A model generated the notes under the pieces. The model ran no database searches, had not been told where the DNA came from, and was given only the letters and a program-made list of their open reading frames with translations. 64,000 nucleotides of DNA from assembly GCA_963522035.1 (NCBI GenBank), contig CAUQYP010000003.1:16714-80713 (forward strand), given 5' to 3'. The position numbers and the translations under genes were made by a program. Below, in pieces: positions 44,713 to 52,769 of this stretch (positions are counted from its first letter, which is position 1; the number at the start of each line of letters is the position of its first letter). Source of the DNA: Noviherbaspirillum_A sp963522035. Its GTDB lineage: Bacteria > Pseudomonadota > Gammaproteobacteria > Burkholderiales > Burkholderiaceae_D.

Positions 44713-45798
44713 ATGGCAAAAATTGCACTTATAACTGGCGTAACTGGCCAAGACGGCGCTTACCTCGCCGAATTCCTTCTGAAAAAAGGCTATGAAGTGC
44801 ATGGCATCAAGCGCCGCTCTTCGTTGTTCAACACGGACCGTATCGATCACTTGTATCAGGATCCACACGTTAACAACAAACACTTTGTGCTCCACTACGG
44901 AGACCTGACCGATTCCACCAACCTGATCCGCATTATCCAGCAGGTACAACCGGACGAAATCTATAACCTGGCAGCAATGAGCCATGTTGCAGTAAGTTTC
45001 GAAACCCCGGAGTACACCGCAAACGCGGACGGCATAGGCACTTTGCGCATACTTGAGGCAATACGCATACTCGGCTTGGAAAAGAAAACCCGCTTCTACC
45101 AGGCATCGACGTCTGAACTCTATGGTCTGGTGCAGGAAACACCACAAAAGGAAACCACGCCGTTCTATCCACGTAGCCCTTACGCTGTGGCAAAGATGTA
45201 TGCCTACTGGATTACTGTGAATTACCGCGAGGCGTACGGCATGTATGCCTGCAACGGCATCTTATTTAATCATGAGTCGCCACTACGAGGCGAAACATTC
45301 GTTACCCGCAAGATCACGCGGGCGCTCGCACGCATCAAGTTGAACCTGCAGGACTGTTTGTATTTGGGTAACATGGATTCCCTGCGCGACTGGGGCCATG
45401 CCCGTGATTACGTAGAGATGCAATGGATGATGCTTCAGCAGGAAACCGCTGAAGATTTCGTGATTGCAACAGGCGTGCAATACAGCGTGCGGCAGTTTGT
45501 CGAAGTGGCCGCCAAGGAACTTGATATCCAGATCACTTGGCAGGGCAGTGGGGTAGACGAGATCGGCACTGACCAGAATGGCAATGTCATCGTCAAGGTC
45601 GATCCACGATACTTCCGTCCGACTGAAGTTGAAACATTGCTGGGTGACCCGACTAAGGCGAAGGAAAAACTGGGCTGGGTGCCAAAAACGACCTTTGCCG
45701 AACTTGTCAGTGAAATGGTGCGCGAAGATCTCAAGAGCGCGCAACGCGACGAGCTTGTGAAGGACAATGGATACATGGCCTATGACTATCACGAATAG
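44713..45798 (+). CDS. gmd: GDP-mannose 4,6-dehydratase
   Basis: A 361-residue SDR enzyme. ALITGVTGQDGAYLAEFLL, the HGIKRRSS segment, FYQASTSELYG, the catalytic tyrosine in RSPYAVAKMYAYW and the GDP-binding NHESPLRGETFVTRKIT are all present. Converts GDP-D-mannose to GDP-4-keto-6-deoxymannose. The following fcl gene begins 17 bases before its stop. Confidence 0.96.
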   Translation: MAKIALITGVTGQDGAYLAEFLLKKGYEVHGIKRRSSLFNTDRIDHLYQDPHVNNKHFVLHYGDLTDSTNLIRIIQQVQPDEIYNLAAMSHVAVSFETPEYTANADGIGTLRILEAIRILGLEKKTRFYQASTSELYGLVQETPQKETTPFYPRSPYAVAKMYAYWITVNYREAYGMYACNGILFNHESPLRGETFVTRKITRALARIKLNLQDCLYLGNMDSLRDWGHARDYVEMQWMMLQQETAEDFVIATGVQYSVRQFVEVAAKELDIQITWQGSGVDEIGTDQNGNVIVKVDPRYFRPTEVETLLGDPTKAKEKLGWVPKTTFAELVSEMVREDLKSAQRDELVKDNGYMAYDYHE

Positions 45799-46735
45799 GC
45801 AGCTTGACTTTGAATCTAAAATTTATGTTGCCGGCCATAGGGGTATGGTCGGCTCAGCCATTTTGCGGCGTTTGCAAGCGGGTGGGTACACTAACCTTGT
45901 GACGCGCAGCCACGCGCAGTTGAACTTGCTGAATCAGGCTGCTACCGCCGATTTCCTGGCGAGCGAACGGCCTGATTATATTTTCCTGGCTGCGGCGAAG
46001 GTCGGTGGCATTCATGCCAACAATACCTATCGTGCCGACTTCATTTATCAGAATTTGATGGTGCAGTCGAACGTCATCAATGCCGCCTCGGAAGCTGGCG
46101 TCAAGCGCATGCTGTTCCTCGGTTCCAGCTGCATTTATCCACGTGACTGCGAGCAGCCTATCCGCGAGGAATACATGCTGTCAGGTCCGCTTGAACCGAC
46201 CAACGAGCCCTATGCGATTGCAAAAATCGCAGGCATCAAGATGTGCGAAAGCTATAACCGCCAGTACGGAACGCAGTACGTGTCAGTCATGCCGACCAAC
46301 CTGTATGGGCCGAATGACAATTACGACCTCGACAACAGCCACGTGCTTCCTGCCCTGATCCGCAAGGCGCACGAAGCGAAATTGCGCGGCGACGGCAAGC
46401 TCGTGGTTTGGGGCACCGGCGCACCCAAGCGCGAGTTCCTGTATGTCGACGACATGGCTGATGCGTGCGTGTTCCTGATGGAAAACGGTGTACGGGAAGG
46501 GTTGTTCAACGTCGGCACCGGTACCGACGTGACCATCCGCGAACTGGCTGAAACGGTGATGCATGTCGTTGGTTTCGGCGGTGAGATCGTATTCGACTCC
46601 ACCAAGCCTGACGGCACGCCGCGCAAGCTGCTTAACGTCGAGCGCATGCGTGCCATCGGCTGGGAAGCCAGGACTGCACTGCGTGACGGTATTTCACAGG
46701 CTTATGCGGATTTCCTGAAAAGTGCGGCTGAATAG
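45782..46735 (+). CDS. fcl: GDP-L-fucose synthase
   Basis: A 317-residue epimerase/reductase. VAGHRGMVGSAILRRL, GSSCIYPRDC with the catalytic Ser and Cys, EPYAIAKIAGIKMCESYN (Tyr/Lys), and MPTNLYGPNDNYDLDNSHV are canonical for Fcl. It overlaps gmd, so the two steps to GDP-L-fucose are coupled. An in-frame ATG 15 bases earlier (45767) is an alternative. Confidence 0.95.
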   Translation: MTITNRQLDFESKIYVAGHRGMVGSAILRRLQAGGYTNLVTRSHAQLNLLNQAATADFLASERPDYIFLAAAKVGGIHANNTYRADFIYQNLMVQSNVINAASEAGVKRMLFLGSSCIYPRDCEQPIREEYMLSGPLEPTNEPYAIAKIAGIKMCESYNRQYGTQYVSVMPTNLYGPNDNYDLDNSHVLPALIRKAHEAKLRGDGKLVVWGTGAPKREFLYVDDMADACVFLMENGVREGLFNVGTGTDVTIRELAETVMHVVGFGGEIVFDSTKPDGTPRKLLNVERMRAIGWEARTALRDGISQAYADFLKSAAE

Positions 46736-46738
46736 GAC

Positions 46739-47482
46739 ATGACATCGCCACTGGTGACGGTCGCCGTTCCTTCGTTCAACCAAGGCCAGTTCCTCGATGC
46801 GGCGCTGGGTTCTATTTTTGACCAGGCCTTGCCGGTCGAGGTGTTCGTACTCGATGGCGGCTCGACCGATAATTCGCTCGACGTGATTCATAGATGGGAG
46901 CACCGCCTGGCCGGCTGGCGCAGTGCGCGCGACGATGGCCAGGCTGCAGCTATCAACGAAGGTATTGCGCGAGGCCGTGCTCCCTATGTTTGCTGGCTCA
47001 ATAGCGACGACTGGTTCATGCCGGGCGGACTGCAGGCGCTGGTCGATGCGCTGGAGGCGTACCCGGCGGCGCCGGCCGTCTATGGCCGCGCATGGAACGT
47101 GGTTCATGAGTCGGGCCGACGTTACCCGGTCTGGGTCGAACCGTTCGATGAACGCCGTCTTGCCCTACGCTGCATCGTGTCACAGCCTGCCACGCTGATG
47201 CGTCGCAGTGCGTGGGAAGCCGTCGGCGGCGCCGATCCGTCGTTGCACATGGTGATGGACTATGATCTGTGGTGGCGCCTGTTCAAGTTTGCAGGCCCAC
47301 TGCAATTCATTGACACCTTCGTCGCCGTCAACCGTGTCCATGCCGATACGAAAACAAAGACTCAGCGCCGCCGCCATTATCGTGAAGCAATGGCGATCGT
47401 GCGCAAGCACCACGGCAGCGTACCGCTGAAATGGTGGCTCGCGCAGCCTTATGCGGTCTGGTTCAAGTCGCTGATGGGCTGA
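46739..47482 (+). CDS. Family 2 glycosyltransferase
   Basis: A 247-residue GT-A enzyme starting 3 bases after fcl. VTVAVPSFNQGQFLDAAL, VFVLDGGSTDNSLD and VCWLNSDDWFMPGGLQ provide the nucleotide- and metal-binding sites; MVMDYDLWWRLF is in the acceptor region. Its layout parallels the GT2 at 29253. Position next to gmd-fcl suggests a fucose or mannose donor, which is inference. Confidence 0.85.
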   Translation: MTSPLVTVAVPSFNQGQFLDAALGSIFDQALPVEVFVLDGGSTDNSLDVIHRWEHRLAGWRSARDDGQAAAINEGIARGRAPYVCWLNSDDWFMPGGLQALVDALEAYPAAPAVYGRAWNVVHESGRRYPVWVEPFDERRLALRCIVSQPATLMRRSAWEAVGGADPSLHMVMDYDLWWRLFKFAGPLQFIDTFVAVNRVHADTKTKTQRRRHYREAMAIVRKHHGSVPLKWWLAQPYAVWFKSLMG

Positions 47483-47504
47483 CACCCTGGTGCAAAAGGA
47501 AAGA

Positions 47505-48632
47505 ATGCGCGTACTGCAGTTCTATCGGACCTCGTATCCCGACACGATGGGCGGCATCGAACAGGTGATTCATCAGATCGCCCGGGGTGCCAGCAAGCTC
47601 GGTGTGAAGACCGACGTGTTGTCGCTGACCGCGGCGCGGCATGCCGCAGTCACAGAGCTTGAGGGATACCGCGTGCAGCGCGCCCGTCTGGATCTGCAGA
47701 TTGCATCTACTGGGCTGTCAGTGGCAGCATTCCGCCGCTTCGCGCAGCTGGCAAAGCAGGTTGACCTGATCCACTATCACTTTCCCTGGCCATTCATGGA
47801 TGTCGTGCATTTCGTCACGCGCATCGACAAACCGACGCTGGTAACGTATCACTCGGATATCGTCCGACAGAAACAGTTGCTCAAGCTTTACCGGCCGCTC
47901 AAGACGCGTTTTCTAGGCAGCATGGACCGCATCGTCGCTACGTCGCCAAATTATTTTGCCACGAGCGATGTGTTGCGTAACTACGCCAGCAAGGTCAGCG
48001 TGATTCCGATCGGGCTGGACAAGGCATCTTATCCACTGCCCGACCCGCAGTTGCAACAAGCCTGGCACGCGCGCTTTGGCGCCAAATTTTTCCTTTTTGT
48101 CGGCGTCATCCGCTACTACAAGGGCTTGCATATCCTTCTCGAAGCTGCTCGCGCAAGCGAGTATCCGATCGTGATCGTAGGCTCAGGTCCGGTCGAGAAG
48201 GAACTGAAGGAGCAGGCGGCGCAGTTTGGATTGCGTAACGTGCATTTCCTCGGCCACATGCCGGACGAGGACAAGGTAGCGTTGTTAAGCCTTTGCAGGG
48301 CAGTCGTGTTCCCTTCGCATTTACGTTCCGAAGCATTCGGTATTTCGTTACTGGAAGGGGCAATGTTCGGCAAACCGATGATATCGAGCGAGATTGGCAC
48401 CGGTACTAGCTATATCAACATTGGCGGTGAAACCGGCCTGGTTGTGCCTCCAAACGATCCGCGCGCGTTGCATGAGGCAATGCGTTATCTTTGGGAACAC
48501 CCAGAGCAGGCTGCACAAATGGGCGCACGCGGCGAAGAGCGTTACTGGAAATATTTTACGGCCGCCACGATGGCCCGCTCTTATGTCGATCTTTATTCCG
48601 ATCTCGTGCGCCGGCATCGGGCAGCGGCCTGA
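47505..48632 (+). CDS. Family 4 glycosyltransferase
   Basis: A 375-residue GT-B enzyme. The N-terminal acceptor domain starts MRVLQFYRTSYPDTMGGIEQ; the donor domain shows FLFVGVIRYYKGLHILLEA, IVGSGPVEKELKE, and the retaining E-x7-E motif as SEAFGISLLEGAMFGKPMI. The ATG at 47505 has AAGGAAAG just upstream; a GTG at 47490 is possible. Likely adds a mannose or rhamnose to the O-chain, but the sugar cannot be read from sequence. Confidence 0.87.
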   Translation: MRVLQFYRTSYPDTMGGIEQVIHQIARGASKLGVKTDVLSLTAARHAAVTELEGYRVQRARLDLQIASTGLSVAAFRRFAQLAKQVDLIHYHFPWPFMDVVHFVTRIDKPTLVTYHSDIVRQKQLLKLYRPLKTRFLGSMDRIVATSPNYFATSDVLRNYASKVSVIPIGLDKASYPLPDPQLQQAWHARFGAKFFLFVGVIRYYKGLHILLEAARASEYPIVIVGSGPVEKELKEQAAQFGLRNVHFLGHMPDEDKVALLSLCRAVVFPSHLRSEAFGISLLEGAMFGKPMISSEIGTGTSYINIGGETGLVVPPNDPRALHEAMRYLWEHPEQAAQMGARGEERYWKYFTAATMARSYVDLYSDLVRRHRAAA

Positions 48633-48761
48633 GCGAAGGCCGACGATTCACCGGGCATGCGTCCGCTTTCTCGCGCAGCACTATGCTGGCAGCCTGCCAG
48701 ACCGGAACGATCAATATATTGGTGGCTTGCCCGGTGGCATCAGAATGGGCAGGTCATAAAA

Positions 48762-49259
48762 TCAGGCAATTCCCGGCGATCCATGCCTGCAAAGAAGTCC
48801 GTTCACGGGTGCATCCTGAAAGAAAAGCTTTACGTTTGCATGCACTTCGTTACTGGCTAGCAGCGCATCGAGATCCCACCATTTCAATGCCGCGTGCTGG
48901 TCATCAGCCGTAAATTGGACATCAGCCTCGATCAGAAACTCGTAGCCGCAGGCAACGTAATGGGTGCCTATGCCGGCTTTGCCATAAAAGTTGTCATCGT
49001 AAAAATGATCATATATACCGAGTAGCTTGCCAGATTCAGGTGAAATGTGAAGCTCATTGCGTGCAATTCGTTGCAACGCGTCTTGCAGCCTTTCATTTTT
49101 TCTAATGCGGCCGCCTGGGACAAACCAGTAGTTCTGCGCAGGTTTATTACGACGGCGCCCCAGGAGAATCTGGCCCAGTTCGTTGCGAATAATTAAATCA
49201 ATCGAAACAAACGGCGTGGAACTGGCTATTTTCAGGAATGAGTCTTTGTCCAGGTACAT
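48762..49259 (-). CDS. gmm: GDP-mannose mannosyl hydrolase (Nudix)
   Basis: A 165-residue variant Nudix enzyme that hydrolyses GDP-mannose (or GDP-fucose) to GDP and sugar. TPFVSIDLIIRNELGQILLG, RRNKPAQNYWFVPGGRIRKN and the relaxed Nudix helix (RLQDALQRIARNELHI), which lacks a Glu as normal for this family, are present. Start 49259 gives the usual MYLDKDSFL; the open frame extends upstream without support. It lies with manC on the minus strand, opposite to the glycosyltransferase genes. Confidence 0.88.
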   Translation of the reverse strand: MYLDKDSFLKIASSTPFVSIDLIIRNELGQILLGRRRNKPAQNYWFVPGGRIRKNERLQDALQRIARNELHISPESGKLLGIYDHFYDDNFYGKAGIGTHYVACGYEFLIEADVQFTADDQHAALKWWDLDALLASNEVHANVKLFFQDAPVNGLLCRHGSPGIA

Positions 49260-49397
49260 GAGTACTTGCTTGATGAAAAAGCCGCCATCGCCATTTTGTG
49301 CCCCTGACGATGTCAGGCGGAAGAGGCAAATCACATCCCGCCCGTGATTTCCTGCCAACGAATAAATACTCCCTTTGAAGAGCTTACGATCATGCCT

Positions 49398-50816
49398 TTA
49401 AGGCACCCGCCCATAAACATCCTCAAACCGCACGATATCGTCTTCCCCCAAATATTCCCCACTCTGCACCTCGATCATGACCAGATCCAGTACCCCTGGA
49501 TTCTCCAACCGATGCTTATGCGCTGCCGGAATGAACGTCGACTCGTTCGTATTGACGAACAACTCCTTGTCCCCATTCACCACCTTCGCCATGCCGCTGA
49601 CCACGATCCAGTGCTCGCTGCGGTGATGATGCATCTGCAGGCTCAGGCTCGCGCCTGGCTTGACTTCGATGCGCTTGATCTTGAAGCGCGGCCCGTCTTC
49701 CAGCACGGTATAGGTGCCCCATGGGCGATGCACGGTACGGTGCAACTGGTGCGCCTCATGCCCGGAGGCTTTCAGCTTGGCGTAGATATGCTTGACGTCC
49801 TGCGCGCGCGAGCGGTCAGCGACCAGCAGCGCATCTGGCGTGTCGATGATGACCAGGTTATCGACGCCGACCGCGCCTACTAAGCGGTCTCGGCTCTGGA
49901 TGTAGCAGTTCGACACGTCATGCAGCAGCACTTCGCCTTCGATCCGGTTGCCTTCGGCGTCCGCTTCGGTCAGGTTGCCGATGGCGGTCCATGAGCCAAT
50001 GTCGCTCCAGCCGATGTCGCAGGGCACCACGGCCACGTCGGACGACTTTTCCATCACCGCGTAGTCGATCGACTCTTCGCGCACGTCGGCGAAGCTGTCT
50101 GCTTGTAGTTCGAGCTGCGTGAACCGCTTGCCTTCGGCCACGCGCGACTGCTGCAGGCAGGCTTTGGTGGCCGACAGGATGTCGGGGCAGTGCGCTTCCA
50201 TTGCGCGCAGCATGGCGGCGGCGCTGAAGCAGAACATGCCGGAATTCCACAGGAAGCGGCCGGATTCAAGATATTCCCTGGCCTTGTCCAGCGAAGGCTT
50301 CTCGATGAAGCGCAGCACCTTGTTGCCGTCGGCTTCGATATAGCCGTAGCCGGTTTCCGGCGCATCCGGCCGGATGCCGAAGGTGACCAGCTTGCCCTTA
50401 CGCGCAAGCGCGCAGGCTGCGTCCACTGCGGCGGCAAATGCCTGCTGGTCGACAATCAGGTGGTCGGCTGCGAGCACCAGCATCAGCGCATCTTCGCCGT
50501 GGGTTGCGGCGACATGGAGTGCGGCGGCGGCGATGGCGGCGGCGGTGTTGCGGCCGAACGGTTCGAGAATGAACGAGGTGGCGAGCTTGTTCTCGTTGAC
50601 TTCGCGAAACTCGTCTTCCGTCTTGAAATACAGTTCGCGGTTCGTAACGGTCAGGACTTCCTGCACATCGACAAGCGCCGCGCCGCGCAGGAATGCCTTT
50701 TGCAACAGGCTTTGCCCGTCGGCCAGACGGATGAAAGGCTTGGGGTGACGTTCGCGCGATACGGGCCAAAGTCGGGAGCCGGCGCCGCCGCAAAGTATCG
50801 TTGGTATCAAGCTCAT
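49398..50816 (-). CDS. manC: Mannose-1-phosphate guanylyltransferase / mannose-6-phosphate isomerase
   Basis: A 472-residue bifunctional type II PMI/GMP. The N-terminal nucleotidyltransferase has LCGGAGSRLWPVSRERHPK and VLAADHLIVDQ, and FIEKPSLDKA; the C-terminal cupin isomerase shows RPWGTYTVLEDGPRFKIKR and LQMHHHRSEHWIVVSG with the metal-binding His and Glu. Start at 50816 is canonical (MSLIPTILCGG). Supplies GDP-mannose to gmd. Divergent from the reductase gene at 51059. Confidence 0.95.
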   Translation of the reverse strand: MSLIPTILCGGAGSRLWPVSRERHPKPFIRLADGQSLLQKAFLRGAALVDVQEVLTVTNRELYFKTEDEFREVNENKLATSFILEPFGRNTAAAIAAAALHVAATHGEDALMLVLAADHLIVDQQAFAAAVDAACALARKGKLVTFGIRPDAPETGYGYIEADGNKVLRFIEKPSLDKAREYLESGRFLWNSGMFCFSAAAMLRAMEAHCPDILSATKACLQQSRVAEGKRFTQLELQADSFADVREESIDYAVMEKSSDVAVVPCDIGWSDIGSWTAIGNLTEADAEGNRIEGEVLLHDVSNCYIQSRDRLVGAVGVDNLVIIDTPDALLVADRSRAQDVKHIYAKLKASGHEAHQLHRTVHRPWGTYTVLEDGPRFKIKRIEVKPGASLSLQMHHHRSEHWIVVSGMAKVVNGDKELFVNTNESTFIPAAHKHRLENPGVLDLVMIEVQSGEYLGEDDIVRFEDVYGRVP

Positions 50817-51058
50817 CGGTATCCTTAATCTGTGGTGCGGTGGAACCCGGGTTATTTGCTGCGAGATAGCGGTAGAGCAGGTCGGAAACCTTGCGCCGCA
50901 GAATATACGCATGCCATCGGGTTGCAATAATGCAAATTTGTTGCTGTACTAACGGGGGGCAAATTATATAACACCCGGTTTTCCGAAAAGTGACTTCCTT
51001 TGCAGTGCAACATAATCCGTACAATGGCGCGCTGGACGACGCAACGATTAATTCACCC
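50817..51058. promoter_or_regulatory. Divergent promoter region manC / reductase operon
   Basis: 242 non-coding bases between divergent genes, so promoters in both directions are expected. Toward the plus strand TTGCTG near 50940 and an A+T-rich TTATATAA near 50965 are possible -35/-10 elements with a G-tract (ggggggc) between; spacing is not ideal. Confidence 0.35.
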
Positions 51059-52027
51059 ATGGAAAAATTACTGGTTACTGGCGCGAGCGGTTTCGTCGGC
51101 GCAGCATTGTGCCAGGCGCTTCTGGCGCGCGATGTGCCGTTCGTTCCTTGCGTGCGCAAGCTCGGTGCCGCTCATATGCCAGGGCCGGCCGCATTTGAAA
51201 CCGGCGATCTGTTCGGCCCGGTGGACTGGACACCTGCACTTGCCGGCTGCTCGGTCGTCGTACACCTCGCAGCCCGCGTCCACATGATGCAAGAACAGGC
51301 AGCAGACCCCGAAGCGGTTTACCGGGCGATGAACGTCGACGCAACCATGCGCTTGGCCGAGCAGGCAGCAGAGCAGGGCGTCCGCCGCTTCGTCTTTGTC
51401 AGCAGCGTCAAGGTCAATGGCGAGCGCACTCTAAGCCGGCCATTCCGCGCAGATGACCCACCCGCACCGGAAGATGCCTACGGCCGGTCCAAGCTGGCCG
51501 CCGAACTGGCGCTGCAGGCCTGGGCCGCCAGGACGGGGACCGAACTGGTCATCGTCAGGCCACCGCTGGTGTACGGACCGGGCGTGCGGGCAAATTTCCT
51601 GCGGCTGATGCAGCTGGTGAAGTCGGGTGTGCCGCTACCGCTGGGCGGCATCAGGAACAGCCGCAGCATGGTTGCGCTTGATAACTTGGTGGATTTTCTG
51701 CTGCTGTGCACCAGCCACCCGGGCGCGGCTGGTGCTACGTGGATGGTGTCGGACAACCGCGATCTCAGTTTGCCGGAACTGATTACCTTGATTGCAACTT
51801 CAATGGGCCGGCCAGCCCGTCTGCTGCCGGTTCCCGCCGGGTTGCTTGCTGCAGGCGCAGCCCTGCTGGGGCGCCGCGCTGCTGCCGGGCGCCTGCTCGA
51901 TTCGCTGCAGGTGGACGTGCGGCCTGCGCTCGAACGGCTGGGCTGGACGCCGCCGCTCGATGTCGAAACCGGCATTCGGCTTGCCGTTGCGCCACTGCTT
52001 AATCCCCATTCGATAGCTGATCAATGA
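51059..52027 (+). CDS. UDP-sugar C4-reductase/epimerase (WbpV/WreQ-like)
   Basis: A 322-residue extended SDR. LLVTGASGFVGAALCQALL, VVHLAARVHMM, FVSSVKVNGE and the catalytic YGRSKLAAELAL, with RPPLVYGPGVRANF, are typical of the group that includes WbpV, WbiB and Rhizobium WreQ. It is followed by an initiating transferase (ATGA overlap) and a CapD/WbpM-like dehydratase, an order equivalent to wbpV-wbpL-wbpM. Probable role: reduce UDP-4-keto-6-deoxy-GlcNAc to UDP-QuiNAc or UDP-FucNAc. Confidence 0.82.
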   Translation: MEKLLVTGASGFVGAALCQALLARDVPFVPCVRKLGAAHMPGPAAFETGDLFGPVDWTPALAGCSVVVHLAARVHMMQEQAADPEAVYRAMNVDATMRLAEQAAEQGVRRFVFVSSVKVNGERTLSRPFRADDPPAPEDAYGRSKLAAELALQAWAARTGTELVIVRPPLVYGPGVRANFLRLMQLVKSGVPLPLGGIRNSRSMVALDNLVDFLLLCTSHPGAAGATWMVSDNRDLSLPELITLIATSMGRPARLLPVPAGLLAAGAALLGRRAAAGRLLDSLQVDVRPALERLGWTPPLDVETGIRLAVAPLLNPHSIADQ

Positions 52028-52584
52028 AACGCCTTACCGACTTTTGCATGGCGCTGCTACTGTCCGCGATTTGCCTGCTTCCGTGCATGCTGATCGCGCT
52101 GCTTGTTCGCCTGACCTCCCCCGGCCCCGCCCTCTACTGGTCCGACCGCGTCGGCCGCAAGAACGCCATCTTTCGCATGCCCAAGTTCCGCACCATGCGC
52201 ATCGACACGCCGGCCGTCGCAACCCATTTGCTCGGCGACCCGGACCGGTTCCTCACGCCAATCGGTTCCTTCCTGCGCAAGAGCAGCCTGGACGAGTTGC
52301 CGCAGTTGTGGAGCATCCTGAAAGGGGATATGAGTTTTGTCGGCCCGCGTCCAGCGCTGTTCAACCAGCATGACCTGGTCGCGTTGCGCACCCAGTTTCA
52401 TGTCGATGAACTGTTGCCCGGGCTGACCGGCTGGGCGCAGGTGAATGGGCGAGATGAGCTGGCGATCCCGGACAAGGTGAAGCTGGATGCAGAGTATCTG
52501 GCGCGGCGATCTTGGTGGTTCGACCTGAAAATTCTGGTGCTGACGTTCGTCAAGGTGGTGCAGCGCGACGGGGTCACGCATTGA
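52024..52584 (+). CDS. Undecaprenyl-phosphate sugar phosphotransferase (PglC/WreU type)
   Basis: A 186-residue monotopic phosphoglycosyltransferase consisting of the catalytic core only. The re-entrant N-terminal helix (MALLLSAICLLPCMLIALLV), RVGRKNAIFRMPKFRTM, the catalytic SLDELPQLWSILKGDMSFVG and PGLTGWAQVNGRD are conserved. It would begin the O-chain by placing sugar-1-phosphate on undecaprenyl phosphate at the inner leaflet. Short form, without the WcaJ/WbaP N-terminal membrane domain. Confidence 0.9.
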   Translation: MKRLTDFCMALLLSAICLLPCMLIALLVRLTSPGPALYWSDRVGRKNAIFRMPKFRTMRIDTPAVATHLLGDPDRFLTPIGSFLRKSSLDELPQLWSILKGDMSFVGPRPALFNQHDLVALRTQFHVDELLPGLTGWAQVNGRDELAIPDKVKLDAEYLARRSWWFDLKILVLTFVKVVQRDGVTH

Positions 52585-52769
52585 TTGCAGGTAGGCCACG
52601 GCGTCGGGGTTGGCAAGGGAAAAGCGTCACCAATCGTTGCATTGCATCTACACAATGTTACGAACTTTTACATTGATAGCCAGAATTCATGTCAATCTGA
52701 CACCCGCCGCAAGACTATCTGCTGCACTGCGCAGGTAAAATGCCCCCTCCAATGCCTAAAACGCCATAA

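Noticed and set aside
49050..49150. Missing glutamate in the Nudix box of the GDP-mannose hydrolase as a defect
   Set aside because: A relaxed Nudix signature is normal in this enzyme family.
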